The notes under the pieces are model-generated. The model was not told the DNA's origin. It worked only from the letters and a program-made list of their open reading frames with translations, and searched no databases. The translations under genes were made by a program, and so were the position numbers. Source: Actinomycetota bacterium (GTDB taxonomy: Bacteria; Cyanobacteriota; Vampirovibrionia; Obscuribacterales; Obscuribacteraceae). From it: a stretch of DNA of 5,914 nt. Every line of letters begins with the position of its first letter. Position 1 is the stretch's first letter. Of the stretch, positions 1 through 5,914 are shown piece after piece. The stretch is taken from the NCBI GenBank assembly GCA_903970355.1, contig CAJCIF010000414.1:1-5914 (forward strand). Reading direction: 5' to 3'.

Positions 1-2
1 CT

Positions 3-3000
3 AAACGTCTAAAGCAGCTCCAAGATGTTTTTATCAAATTAACTACAGAGAAGTTGCCACAAGCACAGCTGAATGGCTCGCTAAAGTATCGTCTGCCAAA
101 TAACATTCATCTAACAATTGACGGGCAAGAAGAGAAGCCGGCAATACCTGCACCACGAGCGGTGCCTGAAGAACAGAAGGCACAGGCTAAAGACTATCTT
201 CAAGATAAGGTGCCAGAAGTTTTTGGGATGGGCTCCTCACGTGATCCAAGTGGCATCGCGTTGAAAGATTTGCACGAAAAACTTAAGGACGGGACACTAA
301 CTGCTGATAATTTTCCTCAAAGCTTTTTAGAAATGGAGCGCATTGTCCCTCCCAATTCGCCAGAAGGTAAACAGTTTCAAGCAGAAATGGAAAAGGTTTT
401 ACAACGTCTTGTTCCAGATCCTGCGTTTCAAGAGAAACTAAAAACAAATCCAATCCAATTCATTTTGACAGACACTGGTGATCCAAATGCCTACATAATT
501 CCAACTAAGAACAAAACTCTCATGGCGTTCGACAAAAGTATATTTCCGACGTTTGAGAACTTCAACCAATTGGCGTTCGTAACATTCCATGAACTAACGC
601 ACTTGAAGATTTTCAATTTAATAGGTGCTGGTGCAAATAGTCAAATAGAAGAAGCATCAGCCGATGCTCGCCCAATTGCAATGATGGCAAATCTCTCAAC
701 GCCGGAAATTCCAAACGGCCTTGATATGCGAGAAGCCAGAAAGTGGATGCAAAAGGTCATTGGAAAGGCTGAGCCACCCGTCTGGGCATCAATGGTAGAC
801 GCCCACCCTTTGCCAGAATTTCGAGATGATAATGTTGAAAATAGCTTAGCTGTTATACGTCAATTACAGGGAACGAAAGGTGCAGCTGAGAATAAAGCCG
901 TTGTGCCAATGCCAGATTCTCTCCTTGCAGTGGCAGAACATGCCAGGCATACTTCTTTCGTTCAAGAACAACTGGGGGCAGACTTCGACAAACTCTCCGG
1001 CATTGAACAACTGAAAAAGATTCAAAGCATTCTTCCAAATCTCTCAGACAGGTACTTCATTAGATCAAAGGATCTTTCCAATATAGTTCGAGGTCTTAAG
1101 CTTGACGCTGCGGATGATGGTCAGTTCAAGTTGGCTTCGTCCGTGGCCGAAAACCTGCTCACCAATCCGCGAGCCTTCAATGACTTATATCCCGCATTGA
1201 ATAGAGCTATTTTCAATAATGCGGAATATTTCCCGGACGGGAAAATCAGCGATATAGCTAACGCTGTTGATGATTTTATTCATGCAAAAAATTCGGTGGA
1301 AATGGTGAACAATGCGAAATGGCTTCAAGAAACCTTGAACTCAATTCCTTCAAATGAAATCGATTGGCGAGCAATTTCGCTTCCCAAATTTGATCTAAAA
1401 AGTACCCAGGAATATAGCCGTGAGTTAAAACAAGCGAAAAACTCGCCTGAAGACATATTAATGCCGTGGAACGAACATGTAAAGTCGGCGATTGCGACAC
1501 ATTCATCAGATATGTATCGGACTCTCTGGTCGCTTGGGGTACTGGACCCCCGGCTGGCGAGCACAGCGAGCGAAGACGACATAAATTGGTATAGGAGCAA
1601 GAAAATATTTGGAGGGGATACTTCTAAATTTGTCAGCTACCCTACCAGCCCCAAAGGCGATTTAACCGCAGACCAATTGAAACTGGATGCAGCTGGAGCC
1701 CTTGTGGGCACTGGAGTAGCAGAGTCTACAGACCGCTTCTCTGGATACGAAAATCTCCTAATTCGTCGATTAGCCCAGATATCACTCGAGCGAGCAAGAG
1801 AAGCAGGCGCCAAACCTCTAACAAATGAACCAGCAGAATTTATTAAAAACCCCAAGTCATTTTTCGAGCAAGTGAAAGGAAAACTCGAAGGAATTTCGTT
1901 AGCTAAGAATGACGTAGAGAGCCTTGAGAAAAGGTGCCAAGAACTTACGAAGATGACAACTTTTTTTGACAAATGCCTAAAAGATCCGTCTGCGCCTTAC
2001 TACAACGAAGCCCGAGAGGCTATAAGAAGCTTCTTCCTGAATTCGGAATTCTCGACAAATTACGAGCATATTATTGAAAGTCAAAGTGGATACGAAATGA
2101 CCCGCAACTTTAAGAGCGCTATTTCCTATTTGCCATTACTCGATTTCATCGCGCAAGATGATCACAAGCTTTTCACAATACAAGAAAAAGGGCAACTTCT
2201 AGCGGAAGGCAGCCCTTTATGCGCTGAAATCGGCTTTTGGCGCAGGGCATTTCAATATCAGAAACCAGAGAATGCAACTGATCTGAAAGCTGTAATCGAG
2301 AAATATGAATCAGCTGGTTACCATGGTTATGATCAAAATTCGCGCACTAATATTAGTGTCGCCGCTGCAACAGAGATTTCGATATACCTTAAAACACATC
2401 ACGATCCAAAACTGATTTTGGATCTCATAGTAAAACATCCCGAGTTCGTTGAGACTGCCAGTAGGGGCTATGATCTCTTCGAGGTCAACCAAGAAAAAAC
2501 TACAAACATTGAGAACAAAGTTCTTGACGCAGTGGAGAGTCCGCCAAATTGGCCGACTGATCCAGTTTCACTGTACAAGATCTATCAGTTTGCCATGGAT
2601 CAACATTTGCTCACAGAAGTGCGCTTTCGAGACGAATTCACAAAACGAATTACCGAATCATACGCAAAGATTCCGGATGTTGAACGAGTCGCGGTGGCAG
2701 AAAAAATATTGCTTACCCGCAAAGAAGTTCCAGATCTGAAAATCCGCAATGCGCTAATCTCCGATTGGGCAAACCTTCGTGGTCAGCAATTTGGCACCGA
2801 TGACGGTTCTGCTCTCTATGCAAAGAAAATATCTGCCACCATAGAGAACGTAGGCAGAAATGCTGTATTCAACGTTCGTTATGAGATGTTGAGACAGCTT
2901 GCAGATGCCGTTATATCTCAGCGTGATGTTAGCCTTAAATGTGAAAATTCCATTTATCAAAGAGTTGGCCGTTCCGATGCAACACGCGCGGGAGAACTTT

Positions 3001-4922
3001 TTGGTGCCGGCCAGAGTATTTATAAAACCCTATGCATTGACAACAAGCAAGAAAGCCTCGTCAATTTGTTTTTATCATCAGGTTCAACCGAAGACATAAG
3101 ACAATTTGCAGATAAAAATCTGCGAGATCTAGCTGATTTCGTTGATTCGGACGATCCGGACGAAGCAAGTCTTACTCTCGCTCGTATCCAGTCACATAGG
3201 ATGTATGAAGACTTTTGGTCAGCTCCTTTACCGTTACGAGCCATGATCATGAAAGAACTGCTAATGCCTCCGTCGCAAATAAAATCGGAAGCAGGACGAG
3301 AAAAACTCTTTGGACAAGCATCGGAACGCTGCATAAACGAGCTTCTGCCTACAAACATCAATTATTCAAAAGAAGGACGAGCATTTTTGCAAGCCTTCCT
3401 TGCTAAAGGCGTGCTTGATGAAAATTCACGCCCGTTGTTCCTTTCCGCCTTGATGGCAGCGAAGCAGTCAGCAAGCGGACAAGGAGAAGATGTTGGTGTC
3501 GGACAACGATTAGCTACATTGCTAGATCTCATGGGACCAGCATGGAAGAAATTGGGACAAGCAATTGCAAGCCACCCGAGTACTCCAGCAGATATTGCTA
3601 ACGATATGGAACCACTAAAAGGCAAAATAGACACGCCCCGTTGGCAAATGTGGGCGCTTTATGAGGCAACTGTACCGAAAGAATTGCGGGATAAATATCC
3701 AAAACTTGGAAAAGTGTTAGGCGCAGCATCCTTCTTCACCACTGTTGATGCCTACGATTCCGTCTTCTCGATGATTACTCCTTACGCTCAAGAAAGAGCA
3801 GAGGACGGCTTTAATACCATGGCGCGCTTTATCCAAGAATTGAGCACCGGTAAATACGATATTGGCAAAGCTGTACCTCAATCAGTTTCACAGATGGTGC
3901 ATAGTGCTAGCGTAAGCGCAGCTTTGGAAACAAATGGAAAAGTAGGTGCCACTACAGCAAGTGCTATGACGGACAGATACGCAGGTACAACAGTGACAGT
4001 CAATAACACACCGTATTCCGTAAGTTCAGCGCAATGGTATAACTACGGTCCGGAATTCAGGCAGATGCAAAAAATGCCTGGGCCGGTATTTAACGATGCC
4101 GTGAAAGACGCCAAAGGCGATCCTGCTAAGACAGCTCAGGTGCACGATCAAGCCAAAGCAGTAGTAGCGATAGAAACGGCGAATGACACAGACGGCGGGC
4201 CCGTAGACAGAGATAGACATGGTCGGAATTTCGTTGTGGATGGCAACAAAATTGGCATGTTTGATATGGGCGCTACTCATGCTGTGATCAAGGACAAAGA
4301 TGGAAACATCGTAGACCCAACCAACGCTCAACTGGTGGACGATGTTCTAGACAACGGCGGCACAATAACTGTTCACACGCCAGAAAAGGCTGAACGAGAA
4401 ATGCTCGGGAACACCCTGGTGGAATTATTCAAGGCTATGAAAGATGGTAAAGCGCTACCAGAAATCATGCATGAACAGATAGAGAAAGTGCGTAGCGCAG
4501 GCGGTGATCCTGAGTACTTGATATTAGTCGAGCGCGGCATTTTGGCCCGCCAGGATTGCATGAAGCTGCTGGATGCAAACAGCAGCGATTTGCATGACAT
4601 CTTTGCCGGCATTTATCAAAGTGGTGGCAGAGGATCTCTAATCAATCCGGATATCCGCAAGATTTTGGAAACAAGAATAGCCGCCGGTGAGTTAGGTGAG
4701 GCAGAAGGACTTGCTTCAGTCGCCCTAACGGTCATCGGGCTCACCGGAAACAAAGGGCGCACAATGCTCACAAAGTATTTGGCAGATAATGCGCAAAACC
4801 CAGTTGTGATATCCAGAACAAAAGTACCCAAAGCTCCACAGCCAGTCTATTGGCCAATGCCGAAAAATACAAATTCGATTCTTACACTATCCGCTCCAGA
4901 GCAAATCGCGAAAAAACCATAA
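3..4922 (+). CDS. Giant protein: M48-like metallopeptidase, long helical middle, ABC1/UbiB-like (pseudo)kinase (5' partial)
   Basis: The frame is open from the first codon in the window, so the true start lies upstream. The TTG at 54 has no well-placed ribosome-binding site and should not be taken as the start. Residues here are counted from base 3; 1639 are visible. Seen: about residues 160-235 read NAY-IP, then LAFV-FHELTH (HExxH at 196-200, bases 588-602), then EEASADAR (E217, D221). This is the layout of M48-type gluzincins, with two His and one Glu binding zinc and E197 as catalytic base. Residues about 235-1160 look mainly alpha-helical and match nothing I recognise. Residues about 1165-1520 resemble the ABC1/UbiB (COQ8/ADCK) atypical kinase fold: GPAWKKLGQ (KxGQ at 1183-1186), Ala-rich loop GAAS (1240-1243), DRHGRN (D1404, N1409) and DMG (D1421). 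The VAIK lysine position appears to be S1256, and no ExD motif is evident, so ordinary kinase activity is doubtful. No signal peptide can be judged because the N-terminus is missing. The substrate and role are unknown. Domain calls are homology inferences from motifs; the combination is unfamiliar to me. Confidence 0.9.
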   Translation, partial: KRLKQLQDVFIKLTTEKLPQAQLNGSLKYRLPNNIHLTIDGQEEKPAIPAPRAVPEEQKAQAKDYLQDKVPEVFGMGSSRDPSGIALKDLHEKLKDGTLTADNFPQSFLEMERIVPPNSPEGKQFQAEMEKVLQRLVPDPAFQEKLKTNPIQFILTDTGDPNAYIIPTKNKTLMAFDKSIFPTFENFNQLAFVTFHELTHLKIFNLIGAGANSQIEEASADARPIAMMANLSTPEIPNGLDMREARKWMQKVIGKAEPPVWASMVDAHPLPEFRDDNVENSLAVIRQLQGTKGAAENKAVVPMPDSLLAVAEHARHTSFVQEQLGADFDKLSGIEQLKKIQSILPNLSDRYFIRSKDLSNIVRGLKLDAADDGQFKLASSVAENLLTNPRAFNDLYPALNRAIFNNAEYFPDGKISDIANAVDDFIHAKNSVEMVNNAKWLQETLNSIPSNEIDWRAISLPKFDLKSTQEYSRELKQAKNSPEDILMPWNEHVKSAIATHSSDMYRTLWSLGVLDPRLASTASEDDINWYRSKKIFGGDTSKFVSYPTSPKGDLTADQLKLDAAGALVGTGVAESTDRFSGYENLLIRRLAQISLERAREAGAKPLTNEPAEFIKNPKSFFEQVKGKLEGISLAKNDVESLEKRCQELTKMTTFFDKCLKDPSAPYYNEAREAIRSFFLNSEFSTNYEHIIESQSGYEMTRNFKSAISYLPLLDFIAQDDHKLFTIQEKGQLLAEGSPLCAEIGFWRRAFQYQKPENATDLKAVIEKYESAGYHGYDQNSRTNISVAAATEISIYLKTHHDPKLILDLIVKHPEFVETASRGYDLFEVNQEKTTNIENKVLDAVESPPNWPTDPVSLYKIYQFAMDQHLLTEVRFRDEFTKRITESYAKIPDVERVAVAEKILLTRKEVPDLKIRNALISDWANLRGQQFGTDDGSALYAKKISATIENVGRNAVFNVRYEMLRQLADAVISQRDVSLKCENSIYQRVGRSDATRAGELFGAGQSIYKTLCIDNKQESLVNLFLSSGSTEDIRQFADKNLRDLADFVDSDDPDEASLTLARIQSHRMYEDFWSAPLPLRAMIMKELLMPPSQIKSEAGREKLFGQASERCINELLPTNINYSKEGRAFLQAFLAKGVLDENSRPLFLSALMAAKQSASGQGEDVGVGQRLATLLDLMGPAWKKLGQAIASHPSTPADIANDMEPLKGKIDTPRWQMWALYEATVPKELRDKYPKLGKVLGAASFFTTVDAYDSVFSMITPYAQERAEDGFNTMARFIQELSTGKYDIGKAVPQSVSQMVHSASVSAALETNGKVGATTASAMTDRYAGTTVTVNNTPYSVSSAQWYNYGPEFRQMQKMPGPVFNDAVKDAKGDPAKTAQVHDQAKAVVAIETANDTDGGPVDRDRHGRNFVVDGNKIGMFDMGATHAVIKDKDGNIVDPTNAQLVDDVLDNGGTITVHTPEKAEREMLGNTLVELFKAMKDGKALPEIMHEQIEKVRSAGGDPEYLILVERGILARQDCMKLLDANSSDLHDIFAGIYQSGGRGSLINPDIRKILETRIAAGELGEAEGLASVALTVIGLTGNKGRTMLTKYLADNAQNPVVISRTKVPKAPQPVYWPMPKNTNSILTLSAPEQIAKKP

Positions 4923-4940
4923 GTTTCTTCAGCACTAGAT

Positions 4941-5423
4941 CTAGAATCTTCTGCTTTGATCTAATTCCTTATCACCAATTGCTTTGCGCACGTAATCGCG
5001 TGCCATTTGCAAATGTCTAACTGCGCGATTTCGCAAGCTGCGAGCGTCACCATTGTCTTCTTCCTTGCTCAGATCGCGTTGCGCTTTATCGAGCACTCCA
5101 ATGGCTTCGTGCAGGCGCCCTGGCCTATCGAGAGACGTGTCTACCGGTGGATGATCGTATACCGGCTTCCAATCTTCTTTAGCCGCTTCAGAGATTTCCC
5201 TTATTGCATCATCTATTTCATGGACAGCTTGTCCTTCATCCGCCATCACATTGCCTGCATCCGGTTTTGAAACAAGCGATCTAGCATATCTGAGGTCTGA
5301 GAGCGCATGCAAATAGCGCGGATGATCTCCGAAAAATCCTGCATAGGATGCTAACGGTGTCGCTGCAGTTACGAAAATTGCAAGCGATGCAAATTGCACC
5401 GAACGAAATAGAAAGCGGTTCAT
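4941..5423 (-). CDS. Exported helical protein with two tandem copies of one module
   Basis: This gene encodes a 160-residue protein. I chose the ATG at 5423 because AGGGAG lies six bases upstream. The in-frame TTG at 5438 sits immediately before that ribosome-binding site and would consume it. Residues 1-28 form a signal peptide: a short basic start (MNRFLFR), a hydrophobic stretch, and cleavage after A-S-Y-A before G29. The mature part has no cysteine and is charged and helical. It contains a duplicated module: residues 34-84 start HPRYLHALSDLRYAR and residues 100-150 start RPGRLHEAIGVLDKAQ. Each runs into an AV--I/L--A---I--A pattern, and a DHPPVD linker (90-95) joins them. From memory, similar small exported proteins of unknown function occur in Burkholderia and other soil bacteria; I know of no assigned activity. 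It probably acts in the periplasm as a structural or binding protein rather than an enzyme, but that is inference. The gene converges on the giant gene, with 18 bases between the stop codons. Confidence 0.88.
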   Translation of the reverse strand: MNRFLFRSVQFASLAIFVTAATPLASYAGFFGDHPRYLHALSDLRYARSLVSKPDAGNVMADEGQAVHEIDDAIREISEAAKEDWKPVYDHPPVDTSLDRPGRLHEAIGVLDKAQRDLSKEEDNGDARSLRNRAVRHLQMARDYVRKAIGDKELDQSRRF

Positions 5424-5429
5424 GATATT

Positions 5430-5435
5430 CTCCCT
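5430..5435 (-). promoter_or_regulatory. Ribosome-binding site that fixes the start of the minus-strand gene
   Basis: AGGGAG on the minus strand is followed by six bases (AATATC) and the ATG at 5423. This decides against the TTG at 5438, which would place the ribosome-binding site inside the coding sequence and add MRENI in front of an otherwise normal signal peptide. Confidence 0.8.
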
Positions 5436-5441
5436 CAACTA

Positions 5442-5486
5442 AAAATCTGCACAAAAGAAATCTTGCCGTTTAATTGTGTAGATTTT
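5442..5486. promoter_or_regulatory. 13-base inverted repeat upstream of the minus-strand gene
   Basis: AAAATCTGCACAA (5442-5454) is repeated inverted as TTGTGTAGATTTT (5474-5486), with one mismatch in 13 positions and a 19-base loop. The arm centres are 32 bases apart, about three helical turns, which suits two half-sites bound on one DNA face. The near arm lies 18 bases upstream of the ATG at 5423. The far arm overlaps the -10 element I propose. It could be an operator for the minus-strand gene or a weak AT-rich hairpin in its leader. No specific regulator is recognised. Confidence 0.5.
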
Positions 5487-5510
5487 GCGCATTTTTTAAT
5501 AGCTTTTCAA
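5482..5510 (-). promoter_or_regulatory. Possible sigma-70-type promoter for the minus-strand gene
   Basis: Read on the minus strand, TTGAAA (5510-5505) is followed after 17 bases by CAAAAT (5487-5482). The -35 box matches the consensus at 4 of 6 positions and the -10 box at 4 of 6, with ideal spacing. It would give a leader of roughly 50 bases before the ATG at 5423. The region is AT-rich, so chance matches are likely. No equally good promoter was found for the plus-strand gene at 5627. Confidence 0.27.
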
Positions 5511-5616
5511 TCCGAATCGATTAATAGACCAAACGGAACATTGCCCTAGCGACCGCGTCGGATAAATACAGCAACAAGCTTCGATTCTGGAGTGAGTACC
5601 GGCCAAAAAATGCGAT

Positions 5617-5620
5617 AGGG
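5617..5620 (+). promoter_or_regulatory. Ribosome-binding site of the Met/His-rich gene
   Basis: AGGG lies six bases (CAGTAT) before the ATG at 5627. It is short but well placed. It supports the chosen start together with the signal peptide that begins there. Confidence 0.65.
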
Positions 5621-5626
5621 CAGTAT

Positions 5627-5914
5627 ATGAAATATCAATTTATCCTTTTGAGTTCGCTCATGGCGTCAATAACTACGGCAGAGGCACATGGTGGCGAACC
5701 TCCACGAGGAGCTGCCCCTCAAGCACAAGCTCACGCTGCCGCTCCGCAAATGCATATGGCAGCTCCTCAAATGCATGCTGCTCCGCAAATGCACATGGCA
5801 GCTCCTCAAATGCATGCTGCTCCGCAAATGCACATGGCAGCTCCTCAAATGCATGCTGCTCCGCAAATGCATATGGCAGCATCACATGCTCCACAAATGC
5901 ACATGGCAGCCCCT
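5627..5914 (+). CDS. Exported Met/His-rich repeat protein, probable soft-metal binder (3' partial)
   Basis: An open frame starts at ATG 5627 and runs off the right edge without a stop; 96 residues are visible. AGGG at 5617-5620 stands six bases before the ATG. The frame extends upstream only to a TAG at 5525, with no better start codon. Residues 1-20 are a signal peptide (MKYQFILLSSLMASITTAEA) with a clear A-E-A cleavage site, so the mature protein would begin HGGEPP. A short Ala/Gln/His/Pro stretch is followed from residue 40 by the 13-residue repeat PQMHMAAPQMHAA, three full copies plus a degenerating fourth. Residues 41-96 contain 13 Met and 9 His and no Cys. Clustered Met and His (MHM, MH) in an exported protein are typical of Cu(I)/Ag(I) chelators such as SilE/PcoE-type periplasmic proteins and Met-rich copper-oxidase segments. 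The sequence itself is not recognisably homologous to these, so metal binding is inferred from composition. A surface or adhesive low-complexity protein is the main alternative. The gene is divergent from the 4941-5423 gene. Confidence 0.85.
   Translation, partial: MKYQFILLSSLMASITTAEAHGGEPPRGAAPQAQAHAAAPQMHMAAPQMHAAPQMHMAAPQMHAAPQMHMAAPQMHAAPQMHMAASHAPQMHMAAP
5744..5914 (+). repeat. 39-base in-frame tandem repeat encoding PQMHMAAPQMHAA
   Basis: The units lie at 5744-5782, 5783-5821 and 5822-5860. A fourth unit starts at 5861 and diverges after about 20 bases, then resumes the CAAATGCACATGGCAGC motif near 5894. Units 2 and 3 are identical. Unit 1 differs from them by one synonymous change (CAT for CAC). 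Each unit is itself two related half-units of 21 and 18 bases, both built on CAAATGCA. The units are contiguous, with no spacers, and all are multiples of three, so the reading frame is kept. The near-identity suggests recent expansion. The array may continue beyond the window. Confidence 0.95.

Noticed and set aside
4203..4271. PI3/4-kinase or HipA-like kinase reading of DRHGRN...DMG
   Set aside because: The DRHxxN loop alone would fit these families. The upstream KLGQ motif, the stretch after it and the Ala-rich loop fit ABC1/UbiB better in order and spacing.
853..4831. Numerous 60-113 codon frames on both strands inside the giant gene
   Set aside because: All are overlapped fully by a long frame with coherent domain motifs. 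None shows a ribosome-binding site and recognisable protein features, so they are shadows.
4935..4944. Palindrome CTAGATCTAG between the converging genes as a bidirectional terminator
   Set aside because: It is only ten bases, has no loop or flanking T-run, and overlaps the stop codon of the minus-strand gene. It may be chance.
5424..5438. TTG start at 5438 for the minus-strand gene
   Set aside because: The AGGGAG ribosome-binding site lies within this extension and is perfectly placed for the ATG at 5423.
5528..5626. CueR- or CsoR-type copper operator upstream of the Met/His gene
   Set aside because: I looked for ACCTTCC-type and TACCC-GGGTA-type dyads and saw no convincing match. Copper regulation is therefore not supported by the visible promoter region.
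5666..5894. Two overlapping minus-strand open frames rich in HLRS or AFAEQ repeats
   Set aside because: They are antisense readings of the 39-base repeat array. A repeat whose length is a multiple of three keeps several frames open. They lack signal peptides and convincing starts, whereas the plus-strand frame has both a ribosome-binding site and a signal peptide.
5744..5914. CRISPR-like array of regular repeats
   Set aside because: The units are contiguous with no unique spacers, and they encode a regular peptide in the frame of a signal-peptide protein.

Overview
The window looks like bacterial chromosome, most likely from a Gram-negative (diderm) lineage. Genes are tightly packed, the ribosome-binding sites are AG-rich, and two of the three genes encode small proteins with signal peptidase I-type signal peptides. 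Base composition is moderately AT-leaning. I cannot name the organism. Giant multidomain proteins of this style occur in environmental lineages such as the non-photosynthetic relatives of cyanobacteria (Obscuribacterales/Melainabacteria), but that is only a guess. I see no rRNA, tRNA, CRISPR array, insertion sequence or phage gene.

Region 1 (3-4922, + strand) is one giant open frame. It is already open at the left edge, so the gene starts outside the window; at least 1639 codons are visible. The N-terminal part carries an M48-like zinc metallopeptidase signature (HELTH followed by ExxxD). About 925 residues of mostly helical, unrecognised sequence follow. The C-terminus contains, in order and at the right spacing, the hallmarks of an ABC1/UbiB (COQ8/ADCK) atypical kinase: GPxxxKLGQ, an Ala-rich loop, DRHGRN and DMG. 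The usual ATP-binding lysine and the ExD motif appear to be lost. A peptidase and an ABC1-like (pseudo)kinase on one chain is the most unusual thing in the window.

Region 2 (4941-5423, - strand) converges on the giant gene with an 18-base gap. It encodes a 160-residue exported, cysteine-free, helical protein built from two copies of one module.

Region 3 (5424-5626) is a 203-base divergent intergenic region. It holds a 13-base inverted repeat, possible promoter elements for the minus-strand gene, and both ribosome-binding sites.

Region 4 (5627 to the right edge, + strand) is a gene with no stop codon in the window. It encodes a signal peptide followed by a striking Met/His-rich tandem repeat, PQMHMAAPQMHAA, encoded by nearly identical 39-base DNA units. 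After cleavage the predicted mature protein would begin with His. This suggests an exported soft-metal (copper or silver) binding protein. Nothing visible links regions 2 and 4 to the giant protein functionally; the two exported-protein genes share only the divergent control region.
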